Below are positions 1 through 7,333 of a stretch of 64,000 nt of DNA, piece by piece. The stretch spans positions 1 to 64,000 of the forward strand of contig CAYNPH010000009.1 in NCBI GenBank assembly GCA_964399035.1, in the 5' to 3' direction. Made by a program: the position numbers and the translations under genes. Under the pieces are notes generated by a model. It saw nothing but the letters and a program-made list of their open reading frames with translations, did not search any database and was not told where the DNA came from. The stretch comes from WAOL01 sp964399035 (GTDB taxonomy: Archaea > Thermoproteota > Thermoprotei_A > Sulfolobales > NBVN01). Within the stretch, counting starts at the first letter, position 1. Each line of letters starts with the position of its first letter.

Positions 1-186
1 TCCATCAGGACGCTTACCGAGACAACGTCGGTGCTGACAACCGAAACCAAGGTAATTGCCACCACCGTAACCACCACAGTCACGCAAAACGCAGGCACCG
101 CAATGCCGTACCTGGCGGGCATCGCCGTCGCGATGCTCGTAATAGGAGCCATAATAGGAGCGGCCCTAATGAGGGCAAAACACTAA
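1..186 (+). CDS. C-terminal end of a Thr-rich membrane-anchored surface protein (5' end outside window)
   Basis: An open frame enters at base 1 and ends at the TAA at 184-186, giving the last 61 residues. The first ~35 are rich in Thr and Val (repeats like TETTSVLTTET and TTVTTTVTQ). Then comes one hydrophobic segment of about 22 residues (PYLAGIAVAMLVIGAIIGAAL) and a basic tail, MRAKH. This Thr/Ser-rich stalk plus C-terminal membrane anchor is typical of archaeal substrate-binding lipoprotein-like proteins of ABC importers and of S-layer or secreted-protease anchors; the missing part would decide which. A C- and T-rich stretch right after the stop may end transcription. Confidence 0.7.
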   Translation, partial: SIRTLTETTSVLTTETKVIATTVTTTVTQNAGTAMPYLAGIAVAMLVIGAIIGAALMRAKH

Positions 187-339
187 CCCTCCCCCTTTTA
201 AAGATTAACCTGCGGGTAATAGTGCTTGTATACAGAACATCAAACATTAATTATTTCCTCCACTATATCACTCTGCTGCTTTCCTCATACTTCATATTCC
301 CTTATTACTGAGTTCGATTCAAGAATATTATAGGAAATA

Positions 340-1068
340 ATGAAGATCATAGTCATTTCCGACCTGCATTATGATAGGCACATCTATAAAGGGATTGACC
401 AGAGCGAAGCGTGGATATGGCTACTGAATATCGTGGATTACCATAAGCCCGACTTGCTGGTTAGTCTCGGCGATTGGGGTGAGGCTATTAACGAGAGGGA
501 GTTCTACGATTTGCTAAGGAAGGTCAGAGTGTGGTCCATCTACGGCAACCACGAGAACATGGGCACCCTCAGGAAGATGTACAATGTCCATACGGATAAG
601 TACGAGCCCGTCCTCATGAACGATAGCGAGATCCGTGAATTCAACGGTATTAAGTTCGGAGCCATCAACGGTATCATAGCTCTCAGAAGAAGGGAAAAGA
701 AGGGCATTCCTAGGAAGAGGCCCGAGGAGTTCATAGAGGTAGCAAAGAAGCTCAGAGGTAAAGTAGATGTCTTACTGCTGCACGACTCTCCTTGGCTAGA
801 AGAATACAAGGGTAGGATAGCGAGGGATGAGAGAACCCAGGCAGTAGGCATGGCGATCTACGAAGCAAGACCAAGAATTGTTTTCTGCGGGCACTTCCAC
901 GTATCTCCGTACACAATCCACAGGTTCGAGTACGGGACTCTATACCTAAGAATAGATAGCTCACAGATGCACAGATGCTACGCAATCCTCGATTCGAACA
1001 CGCTAAGTATAGAGATCTGGAAAGACTACGAACTCATTGATCAGATCCCGCCCCCCAACCAATCATGA
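340..1068 (+). CDS. calcineurin-like metallophosphoesterase
   Basis: The 242-residue protein carries the metal-binding motifs of the calcineurin-like phosphoesterase fold in order: D8-x-H10 in SDLHY, GDWGE with D45, GNHE with N70-H71, H148 in LLHDSP and GHFH at 184-187. It should be a cytoplasmic di-metal phosphohydrolase; the substrate (nucleotide, nucleic acid or phosphoprotein) cannot be told. No signal peptide or membrane segment is seen. The ATG at 340 immediately precedes the beta-strand with the first motif, so the start is secure. A second, distinct phosphoesterase lies convergently at 1162-1992. Confidence 0.85.
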   Translation: MKIIVISDLHYDRHIYKGIDQSEAWIWLLNIVDYHKPDLLVSLGDWGEAINEREFYDLLRKVRVWSIYGNHENMGTLRKMYNVHTDKYEPVLMNDSEIREFNGIKFGAINGIIALRRREKKGIPRKRPEEFIEVAKKLRGKVDVLLLHDSPWLEEYKGRIARDERTQAVGMAIYEARPRIVFCGHFHVSPYTIHRFEYGTLYLRIDSSQMHRCYAILDSNTLSIEIWKDYELIDQIPPPNQS

Positions 1069-1161
1069 GATCCTGCACGGGCCCACCCTTCCTGCCAATG
1101 GTCGGAATCCCCCCAACCGAAAACATCTTAAAGATTGGATCAGCAATCAAAAACCGCGCTT

Positions 1162-1992
1162 CTACACCTCTATTATTATCGGAATAGGGGAAGCACAATT
1201 ACAGCACCTCACATCCCCGAATTCCTTACAAACCTTAGCCTCAACACCATTGTGCTGATGCCCGAATAATACCAGTTTTACCTTGCTACTGTACTTCCTT
1301 ATCACGTACCCAAAATTTTCCGAACCCATGAAAGCACTAAAGTAATCCCATTCGGGCCTGAGCCTATACTTAACTAACTTGCGGAAGGGTAAATGATGCA
1401 GAACCACAACTATTTTATCTACTGAATCATAAACCTCTTTAATCTGCTCCTCAAACTTCCTCAGAAGCATTAGCGTGAATTCTTCGTCACTCACAGGTAG
1501 CTTCACATAATCTCTATCAGCCCAAACACTAAGCCCAAAAGCCTTAGCCCTAAAATCCTCTGGCGTCAAACCAAGATAGTCAGGCGCGAAACTATAGTCA
1601 TACCAACCCACAGACCCCACAAAACCCACGTCACCCAAGACAAAAGGCCCCCTCATTAAGGCTATACAGCCTAGCTCTTCAACTAAATCGTTAAACACGC
1701 TAAGCTTAAGTAGCGAGTCAATACCTCTTGAAAACTCGTCTAGAGAGACATAGACATCGTGATTGCCCGGAACAACAAGAACCGGTACTGGATCCAGGGC
1801 TTCCCTAATTACCTTTAAAGACTCTTTAACACACCTTAAATCACCTGTACTAGTTATATCACCTACGATTACAGCAACATCAGCCTCTTCACAGCACCCT
1901 TTAATCATATTTTCAACTAAGTTCACCAACCACTCCCTGCAACCACCATAATGCAGATCCCCCAGACAGCATATCTTCATGCCCGACCCCAT
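1162..1992 (-). CDS. calcineurin-like metallophosphoesterase
   Basis: This second phosphoesterase (276 residues) has D12-x-H14 in GDLHYGG, D45 in VGDI, GNHD at 76-79, the H199-H200 pair in LHHLPF and GHQH at 244-247. It is only distantly like the 340-1068 protein, so not a recent duplicate. Met1 (1992) and Met5 (1980) are both possible starts; a TATA-like stretch on the minus strand at about 2014-2024 would favour a leaderless transcript beginning near 1992. It is transcribed divergently from the small-protein/pilin pair that follows, with under 30 bp between. Substrate unknown. Confidence 0.85.
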   Translation of the reverse strand: MGSGMKICCLGDLHYGGCREWLVNLVENMIKGCCEEADVAVIVGDITSTGDLRCVKESLKVIREALDPVPVLVVPGNHDVYVSLDEFSRGIDSLLKLSVFNDLVEELGCIALMRGPFVLGDVGFVGSVGWYDYSFAPDYLGLTPEDFRAKAFGLSVWADRDYVKLPVSDEEFTLMLLRKFEEQIKEVYDSVDKIVVVLHHLPFRKLVKYRLRPEWDYFSAFMGSENFGYVIRKYSSKVKLVLFGHQHNGVEAKVCKEFGDVRCCNCASPIPIIIEV

Positions 1993-2009
1993 TCTTTATT
2001 ATCCACAAA

Positions 2010-2198
2010 ATGGATATAAAAATGGTGGGTTCCATGGTTCTCAGGGTCAAGGACGGGGTAATAGAAATCAGGACATCGGAGGGGACAATAAGGATCGACC
2101 CCGAGAAGTGGGAGGTCATAGTGGACACCGAGGAAAAGATAGTGCGGATAACGAAAGGGGAAATCCACGTCCGAGAAAAAGGAGGGGATCCAAGGTGA
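2010..2198 (+). CDS. small beta-rich hypothetical protein coupled to a pilin-like gene
   Basis: The predicted protein has 62 residues, or 54 if translation starts at the in-frame ATG at 2034. It alternates hydrophobic and charged residues (VLRVKDGVIEIRTSEGTIRI, then EVIVDTEEKIVRITKGEIHV), suggesting a small beta-sheet or sandwich with no Cys and no membrane segment. Its TGA (2196-2198) overlaps the GTG start of the next gene (2195), the usual sign of translational coupling, so it is probably real although short. I do not recognise the family. A role in pilin expression or assembly is only a guess from position. Confidence 0.5.
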   Translation: MDIKMVGSMVLRVKDGVIEIRTSEGTIRIDPEKWEVIVDTEEKIVRITKGEIHVREKGGDPR

Positions 2199-2647
2199 GG
2201 GCGGTCTCGAACATCGTTACGGTTCTCCTGCTGATCACGGTAGTAATAGCGTGCCTCGCGGGCGTCGGGGTCTTCCTCACGCAGTACGTCAAGTCCCGCC
2301 AGCCGAAGGGCGAGACAATATCCGCCTTCCTAGTCGCACAGAGGGCCCTCCCCAACCCCTACGGCATCGGCACGGTCAAAGCAACCCTCTACATAACCTG
2401 CGAAGGCCCGCATTGCTCAGAATACTCCGTGAAGACAATAACGCTGAACGCGGTAAACAACAACGGTTCCGCATACACCCTATCGACCGAACCCGGCCCG
2501 GTCGCCCTCAAATCGGGCGTCACGAAAATCGACGTGCTAGGGTACTACTCCTCTAATCAAACCTTCCAAGAAATCGTCGTGTCTTATTACTTATGCGACC
2601 CCGACGGGAAATGCGTACAGCAAACAAAATCCGTAAGCGTAGAATGA
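2195..2647 (+). CDS. type IV pilin-like secreted protein with class III signal peptide
   Basis: The frame is open further upstream, but the start is best placed at GTG 2195: a GGAGG sits at 2181-2185 and the product then begins with an archaeal pilin/archaellin-type leader, MRAVSNIV, followed by a hydrophobic alpha-1 helix (TVLLLITVVIACLAGVGVF). The remaining ~115 residues are beta-rich, carry several N-x-S/T sites, and have two Cys in each of two clusters (CEGPHC, CDPDGKC) that could form disulfides. Such proteins are cut by the PibD-type prepilin peptidase and assembled into adhesion or other pili. No pilus ATPase or platform gene lies nearby, so it could be a stand-alone pilin or part of an integrated element. 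Confidence 0.7.
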   Translation: MRAVSNIVTVLLLITVVIACLAGVGVFLTQYVKSRQPKGETISAFLVAQRALPNPYGIGTVKATLYITCEGPHCSEYSVKTITLNAVNNNGSAYTLSTEPGPVALKSGVTKIDVLGYYSSNQTFQEIVVSYYLCDPDGKCVQQTKSVSVE

Positions 2648-2648
2648 A

Positions 2649-2730
2649 GTTACACCCTTCCTTACACCCGTACCGTAACTTCATGGTCATTTTTTATGGA
2701 AATGTACGGTACATTTATATAGGGTGTAAC
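2649..2730. promoter_or_regulatory. nested inverted repeats around a TATA box
   Basis: GTTACACCCT at 2649-2658 is repeated inverted as AGGGTGTAAC at 2721-2730, and TTACACCC occurs again directly at 2662-2669. Inside them GTACCGTA (2670-2677) is matched inverted by TACGGTAC (2705-2712), which itself sits in the palindrome TGTACGGTACA (2704-2714). A TATA-like TTTATATAG follows at 2714-2722. The arrangement looks like a multi-site operator or iteron cluster in front of the ORF at 2733; a pilin-gene terminator is less likely because the arms are far apart. Confidence 0.5.
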
Positions 2731-2828
2731 GCTTGCCCTCGGTCTTCTTAATAAGGAGAATAAGGGGCCGACATTACCTTTACCATAAAGGGAATTATGT
2801 CGGGCCCCTAGACAAGATAATAGAAGCG

Positions 2829-2875
2829 TGGCGCCGGGGGCGGGATTCGAACCCGCGCGGACATGCGTCCACCGG
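2829..2875. other. possible attL site (3' half of tRNA-Ser)
   Basis: If 2733-2924 is a split-integrase fragment, the recombination site is the 3' half of the tRNA-Ser gene, roughly from the CCA end (2829) to the variable arm. No second copy of this tRNA segment was noticed inside the window, so the element's other end is either outside or lost. The right boundary given is approximate. Confidence 0.3.
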
Positions 2876-2915
2876 CTCTCCAGGCCGGCCCCTTGGGCCG
2901 CTCGGGCACCCCGGC
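2829..2915 (-). tRNA. tRNA-Ser (GGA)
   Basis: Read on the minus strand, the acceptor stem GCCGGGG (2915-2909) pairs with CCCCGGC (2839-2833), followed by discriminator G and an encoded CCA (2831-2829). The anticodon loop is CTGGAGA, anticodon GGA. There is a long variable arm (GGACGCATGTCC), as expected for class II tRNA-Ser, and a T arm GCGGG-TTCGAAT-CCCGC. The gene follows rps10 on the same strand, the arrangement known from the Sulfolobus str operon. Confidence 0.95.
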
Positions 2916-3005
2916 CCCAAGTAAGTTGTTTGTTGGGTGGTTTTAAAGCATGGGGATCATTAAGGAAATCACGTGTTGCTTACTCGGAAATAATCTGGGG
3001 TTCTC

Positions 3006-3317
3006 TTACCTTAAAAGTTCCAACTCTATGTACACGTCGTCCGGTACCCTTACCCTCATTATTTGCCTCATTACCTTCTCGTCGGCCGCTATGTCTATTA
3101 GGCGCTTGTGTATCCTCATCTCCCACTTCTCGTAGACCTTAGTGCCCTCGCCGTGCGGTAGCCTCAGCACCGGAACCACTAACCTCTTGACTGGTAGGGG
3201 GACGGGGCCCCTCACCTCAACACCTGCTTTCTTGGCTATGCTTACTAACTGCTCCGCTACGGCAGTTAGGTGCTGGACGTTGGTGCTCCACAACCTGATC
3301 CTTACTTTGCTTGTCAT
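3006..3317 (-). CDS. rps10: 30S ribosomal protein uS10
   Basis: A 103-residue protein of normal archaeal S10 length, with the typical start KVRIRLWSTN, the loop GPVPLPVKRLVVPVLRLPHG and the C-terminal PDDVYIELELL strand. It sits in the 30S head, contacting uS3 and uS14. It is the last protein gene of the minus-strand rps7-tuf-rps10 series, 46 bp after the EF-1alpha stop, with tRNA-Ser downstream. Confidence 0.95.
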   Translation of the reverse strand: MTSKVRIRLWSTNVQHLTAVAEQLVSIAKKAGVEVRGPVPLPVKRLVVPVLRLPHGEGTKVYEKWEMRIHKRLIDIAADEKVMRQIMRVRVPDDVYIELELLR

Positions 3318-3363
3318 GGCGGCATACCCTTAGGGTTTGTGGGGTTGGTTAGTTAAAAGGCTT

Positions 3364-4683
3364 TTACTTCTTCCTGATCTCTACGGCCCTGGGCTTGACG
3401 TCCATTACGATGCCGATGCCTATGGTCTTACCCATGTCCCTCATTGCGAACCTGCCGAGCTGCGGGAACTCTGAGTACTTCTCTAGCACCATCGGCTTTA
3501 TCGGCTTGAACTTTATGATCGCTGACTCACCGGGCCTTACGAACTGCGGGTTCTTCTCGGCGATCTTACCGGTCTTCGGGTCTAGCTTGCCGGGTATCTC
3601 GATGATCCTTGAAGCTATTGAGGCTGTGTGGGCGTGGATCACGGGGCTGTAGCCCACGTGAATCGCTGTCGGGTGCCATACGACGTAGACCCTAGCAGTG
3701 AACTCATCCACTACGGTCGGCGGGTTGTCTAGGTGTCCCGCCACGTCACCTCTCCTGATCTGGTTCTTAGCAACGCCTCTGACGTTGAAGCCTATGTTGT
3801 CACCAGGTATTGCCTCCTGGAGCTTCTCGTGGTGCATCTCGATTGACCTGACCTCGCCAACGACGCCTGGAGGCATGAACACTACCTTGTCACCGACCTT
3901 TAGCTTACCGGTCTCTACCCTACCCACAGGCACGGTGCCGACGCCGGAGATGCTGTAGACCTCCTGTATCGGGATCCTGAGAGGCTTGTCGATGGGTTTC
4001 GGCGGCGGAGTCACTGAGTCAAGGGCCTCAACTAGGGTCGGGCCCTTGTACCAAGGCATGTTCGGTGACTTCTCAATGATGTTGTCGCCGGTCCAGCCAG
4101 AGACGGGCACGAATGGTATCTTGTCGACCTTGTAGCCGAGCTTCTTCATGAAGTTCTTGAGGATCGTCACTACCTTATTGTACCTCTCCTGGCTCCACGG
4201 CGGGTCAGTAATGTCCATCTTAGTTATGGCAACGATCATCTGGTCAATGCCCATGGTCCTAGCTAGCACGATGTGCTCCATCGTCTGACCTTCCCTGCTC
4301 ATGCCGGCCTCAAACTCGCCAGTCTTGGCGGAGACCACTAGCAGCGCTACGTCGGCCTGGCTGGTTCCAGTGATCATGTTCTTGATGAAGTCCCTGTGGC
4401 CGGGGGCGTCGATAATGGTCCAGTAGTACTTCGGTGTCTCGAACTTCATGAAGGTTAGTGCGATGGTTACGCCTCTGTCACGCTCTTCCTTGAGCCTGTC
4501 AAGGAACCATGCGTACTTCTCTGATTCCTTACCCCTCTTCTTGGCCTCCTCCTCTACTTCCTTAACCATCTTGGGGTCTAGCGCACCTAGCTTTAACAGT
4601 AGGTGACCCACTAGGGTGCTCTTACCGTGGTCGACGTGTCCGATGACGACCAGGTTTAGGTGTTCCTTCTTTGGCTTGCTCAT
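3364..4683 (-). CDS. tuf: translation elongation factor 1-alpha (EF-Tu homologue)
   Basis: This 439-residue GTPase delivers aminoacyl-tRNA to the ribosomal A site. G1 is GHVDHGKST at 15-23, followed by switch I ending GVTIALTF, G3 DAPGHRDF and G4 TKMD. Domains 2 and 3 are complete, ending in a basic DVKPRAVEIRKK tail. Length and motifs match crenarchaeal aEF1A. It lies between rps7 (79 bp upstream) and rps10 on the minus strand. Confidence 0.97.
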   Translation of the reverse strand: MSKPKKEHLNLVVIGHVDHGKSTLVGHLLLKLGALDPKMVKEVEEEAKKRGKESEKYAWFLDRLKEERDRGVTIALTFMKFETPKYYWTIIDAPGHRDFIKNMITGTSQADVALLVVSAKTGEFEAGMSREGQTMEHIVLARTMGIDQMIVAITKMDITDPPWSQERYNKVVTILKNFMKKLGYKVDKIPFVPVSGWTGDNIIEKSPNMPWYKGPTLVEALDSVTPPPKPIDKPLRIPIQEVYSISGVGTVPVGRVETGKLKVGDKVVFMPPGVVGEVRSIEMHHEKLQEAIPGDNIGFNVRGVAKNQIRRGDVAGHLDNPPTVVDEFTARVYVVWHPTAIHVGYSPVIHAHTASIASRIIEIPGKLDPKTGKIAEKNPQFVRPGESAIIKFKPIKPMVLEKYSEFPQLGRFAMRDMGKTIGIGIVMDVKPRAVEIRKK

Positions 4684-4762
4684 TACGCATCACCCCTACA
4701 CGGCATCAAGTAGTTATGGTGAGTACCTTATAAAAGTTTTTTAATGAGAGTTGAAAACAGCC

Positions 4763-5365
4763 TTACCTCGAGCTTAGGGCTATCCTCTCTATCTCCTCCT
4801 TCCTCGCGACAGCGTAGCTCCTCGGATCGTTGTTAGCGGCGTTTATGATCTCGTCAGCCAAACACTCAGCAATGCTCTTCGGGGATCTAAAAGCCGCGTT
4901 CCTAGCACCCTCAGTGATGTGCCTGAGAGCTAGGTCAACACGCCTTAAGGGGGCCACGTCCACGGCGACGTGGTAAATTATGCCGCCGTACATTATCCTC
5001 GTTGTTTCCTCCCTAGGGGCAGCATTCTCTATCGCCCTAACCAGCACCTGTATAGGGTTCTCCCCCGTCTTAATGTGGATTATTTCGAAGGCACGCTTCA
5101 CTATGTTGTAAGCTAAGTGCTTCTTACCGGCGTTCCTCCCATGCCTCATGAGATTATTTATCAAGCGCTCGACGATGGGTACTTCAGCCTTCCCGAACCT
5201 TCTGTGCTCGTGCCTGCCTCCGGTATGGGGTAGGTACACGGGCCTCAACGATATGTACTTCTTGAGGCTCGGATCCCTAACCACTACGCCCTCGAAATTC
5301 CATTTACCGAAGAGCTTTATCTCAATGGTTCTTGTTGTGTACTCACCCGCACTCATGGTTACCAC
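4763..5365 (-). CDS. rps7: 30S ribosomal protein uS7
   Basis: The 200-residue protein has the S7 hallmarks VPIVERLINNLMRHGRNAGKKHLAYNIV (about residues 65-92), the GGIIYHVAVDVAPLRRVDLALRHI region and a C-terminal helix ending RIALSSR. It nucleates assembly of the 30S head. The archaeal N-terminal extension of ~55 residues is present. The start could be Met1 or Met4. Its operon partner rps12 is separated from it by the opposite-strand gene at 5451-5978. Confidence 0.95.
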   Translation of the reverse strand: MVTMSAGEYTTRTIEIKLFGKWNFEGVVVRDPSLKKYISLRPVYLPHTGGRHEHRRFGKAEVPIVERLINNLMRHGRNAGKKHLAYNIVKRAFEIIHIKTGENPIQVLVRAIENAAPREETTRIMYGGIIYHVAVDVAPLRRVDLALRHITEGARNAAFRSPKSIAECLADEIINAANNDPRSYAVARKEEIERIALSSR

Positions 5366-5450
5366 TCAACCCTAGGCAATTCCTCTGCAGAGCTTTAAAA
5401 GATTTTAAGTGTGACACGAAGCACAGAGAGGCTACTGGATTCTGATCGGA

Positions 5451-5978
5451 GTGTGCGACGTCATGTGGGCTGATGAAGCGGGAGGTAACCTCGTGCGGGT
5501 AACAGACGTGGAACCCTTCGTTACTGAAGCAGACGACTTCATGAGTGGGGCGCTCACGTGCTACTTGGAGCGCGGAGGCAGCGTTGTCTTATATTACGTG
5601 CCGTTAGAGGTGGCCAGGGCCATAGCTAGGCTCAAAGCGATGGAGGAGGTGATAGAGGCTGCGCAGGACTTTAGGGACAGTATTTACGAGTTACTCATAA
5701 TGATGGCGCCGAAGCTCCGCGGCCTCGGAGAGTCCATAGAGATGGTGGTGATAGACGGGTATAATGAGAAGAACGCAACATACAGTGCCAGTCTCTACCT
5801 GAATGCCGACGGAATTAAGGTTAAGTACACGTTAATCCCCAGCCACGCGATATTCCTTGCGATGCTGTTCAATAAGCCCATATACGTCACAGAGGAAATC
5901 GTCAGGATTTCGCAGGAACTTGAGAGCTTTAGTGAGGAGGAAGATGAGTTTTACGATGAATTCGAGGACGAGTTCTAG
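5451..5978 (+). CDS. DUF151 / bifunctional-nuclease-like protein
   Basis: The 175-residue protein resembles the DUF151 (BFN) fold: a strand around LERGGSVVLYYVPLEVARAI, a helix, then the typical segment PSHAIFLAMLFNKPIYVTEEIV near residues 130-150, comparable to the 'PSDAIALA...PIYV' signature. The tail from residue ~155 is strongly acidic (SEEEDEFYDEFEDEF). Members are reported as nucleases or are uncharacterised; the activity here is unproven. It starts at GTG 5451 or ATG 5463 and stands alone on the plus strand between rps7 and rps12, both minus, so it interrupts a conserved operon. Confidence 0.6.
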   Translation: MCDVMWADEAGGNLVRVTDVEPFVTEADDFMSGALTCYLERGGSVVLYYVPLEVARAIARLKAMEEVIEAAQDFRDSIYELLIMMAPKLRGLGESIEMVVIDGYNEKNATYSASLYLNADGIKVKYTLIPSHAIFLAMLFNKPIYVTEEIVRISQELESFSEEEDEFYDEFEDEF

Positions 5979-6064
5979 AGCTGGGTGGCAGGCTCTGCAG
6001 AAGTGACTTTACCGCGTGGTTAAGTTGTCCTTTGAAGAAGCGTTGGGTGTATGGAGCGCGTGCC

Positions 6065-6508
6065 TTAGCGCACAGGCTTCTGCTTCTTGCCTTTAATTAA
6101 TGCATCCAGTGAAACGCCATTGACCATTATTACCTTATACCTGACTCCGGGCAGGTCACCGAGGGACTTGCCTTGGCTACCGCCTATACCAGCTATTATT
6201 ACCTCGTCGTGCTCGTCGATGAACGTCACACCGCCGTCGTAGGGGACGAAGGCCGTGACCACCTTCCCGTTCTTCACTAACTGCACCCTAACACACTTTC
6301 TGAGGGCTGAGTTAGGCTGCCTAGCCTCAACACCGACTTTCTCGAGCACTATTCCCCTAGCCATTGGGGCACCGCCGAGCGGGTCATGCTTCTCCTTAAG
6401 CCTAAGCATCCTTATCCTGAACTCCTTCTGACTCCACCTAAACTTCAGCCTCTTCTGCCTTAACTTCCTCGCTGCGTAGAGACCGTAGGGTGACTTCTTG
6501 CCAGGCAT
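6065..6508 (-). CDS. rps12: 30S ribosomal protein uS12
   Basis: At 147 residues it matches the archaeal/eukaryal S23-type S12. It has the KFRWSQKEFRIRMLRL entry and the decoding-centre loop ARQPNSALRKCVRVQL (the equivalent of bacterial PNSALRK), followed by the second conserved loop DLPGVRYKV with the basic C terminus KGKKQKPVR. It monitors codon-anticodon pairing in the A site. It is the last gene of the rpo-nusA run on this strand. Confidence 0.97.
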   Translation of the reverse strand: MPGKKSPYGLYAARKLRQKRLKFRWSQKEFRIRMLRLKEKHDPLGGAPMARGIVLEKVGVEARQPNSALRKCVRVQLVKNGKVVTAFVPYDGGVTFIDEHDEVIIAGIGGSQGKSLGDLPGVRYKVIMVNGVSLDALIKGKKQKPVR

Positions 6509-6572
6509 ACCGACACCTCCGTGCCTAGTAGGGGATACCTTTCATTTCCTTATAAGCGTTTACTCGCGGGTT

Positions 6573-7016
6573 TCATGCAACCGAAACAACGTCTATGTCG
6601 TAGTACCTCTTCAGTATTAGCTTCGCCTTAGCAACGTTCCTTCCTCCCCTGCCTATCGCTATCCCCCTGTCCTCAGGCGCTACCCGCACGTACAGCACCT
6701 TCCTCCCGTCGGGCATCTTGTTCAGCCTTATGCCGAGAACCCTAGCTGGTAGGAATATGTTCTTAACGAAGTCCTCCAGCGTGTCGGCCCATTCAACTAT
6801 CTCCACCCTCCTCCCTAGAATTTTGGATAACCTCTTCACGTTCCTGCCCTTAGCACCAACAGCTAAGCCAGCCTGACCTGGCGGAACAACGAATACTATG
6901 GTTCCGGTGTCGTCGTCGATTATGCAGTCCTTAGCGGATACTCCCGTGATGTCGCTTAGCAACGCGATGTATCTTAATTCCTCCGCCGTTAACTTCACTG
7001 GCAAGCCTTCACTCAC
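6573..7016 (-). CDS. nusA: archaeal NusA-like transcription factor
   Basis: This 147-residue protein consists of two KH domains, the short archaeal form lacking the bacterial N-terminal and S1 domains. GxxG loops are visible at GAKGRNVKRL (about residues 53-62) and GRGGRNVAKAK (about 122-132). It binds nascent RNA and RNA polymerase in termination/antitermination. Its start overlaps the end of the eL30 gene by 8 nt and it lies between that gene and rps12, the usual archaeal order. Confidence 0.92.
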   Translation of the reverse strand: MSEGLPVKLTAEELRYIALLSDITGVSAKDCIIDDDTGTIVFVVPPGQAGLAVGAKGRNVKRLSKILGRRVEIVEWADTLEDFVKNIFLPARVLGIRLNKMPDGRKVLYVRVAPEDRGIAIGRGGRNVAKAKLILKRYYDIDVVSVA

Positions 7017-7317
7017 CCTCTTCCAGCAGGTTTGAGTCGCCCGGGTCTATTATCGCTATGGTTGTTATCGGGAACGGCTTACCTACCGCCGTCCCCAATT
7101 CATAACTACTGCCTGGGAACCTAATGACTTTAATGCCGCTGAGCTTGGCGTAGTAGAGGACGTCATCCTCTATGTACTTCGGCAGCTTAGTCGCTAAAAC
7201 GACTCCTTTAGCCTTACCTAACCTTATCGCGTCTAAAGACCTCTTAGCACCTATCACGACCTTCCCGGTCTTTAGGAGACGCCTCAGTTCATTATCCAGC
7301 GAGGACGTCCTAGGCAT
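7009..7317 (-). CDS. rpl30e: 50S ribosomal protein eL30
   Basis: A 102-residue member of the L7Ae/L30e RNA-binding fold. It begins DNELRRLLKTGKVVIGAKRSLDAIRLGKAKGVVLATKLP and carries the late strand SSYELGTAVGKPFPITTIAIID, with the LGTAVGKPF signature. It is a kink-turn-type binder in the large subunit. It sits between rpoA2 (16 bp upstream) and nusA, with which it overlaps, the standard position in archaeal rpo operons. Confidence 0.95.
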   Translation of the reverse strand: MPRTSSLDNELRRLLKTGKVVIGAKRSLDAIRLGKAKGVVLATKLPKYIEDDVLYYAKLSGIKVIRFPGSSYELGTAVGKPFPITTIAIIDPGDSNLLEEGE

Positions 7318-7333
7318 CCTTCCTCACCTCCCC

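Larger units (their letters stand above)
2733..2924 (+). pseudogene. candidate integrase N-terminal fragment int(N) running into tRNA-Ser
   Basis: From a TTG at 2733 about 32 codons look protein-like: basic beta-hairpins RRIRGRHYLYHKG, then NYVGPLDKIIEAW. A YVGPLD-type motif after a Y-L-Y strand is common near the N terminus of archaeal integrases and other mobile-element proteins. The frame then continues into the antisense of the tRNA-Ser gene from base 2829 (residues WRRGRDSNPR onward), which is tRNA sequence read backwards. SSV-type integrases are split on integration so that int(N) converges on and overlaps the 3' half of an intact tRNA; this is that geometry. int(C) would be elsewhere, probably left of the window. 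Confidence 0.45.

Noticed and set aside
1979..2194. Upstream in-frame extension of the pilin-like protein (MPDPILYYPQNG...)
   Set aside because: Gly/Arg/Asn-rich, non-protein-like text antisense/out of frame to the small gene; the leader peptide and SD support GTG 2195.
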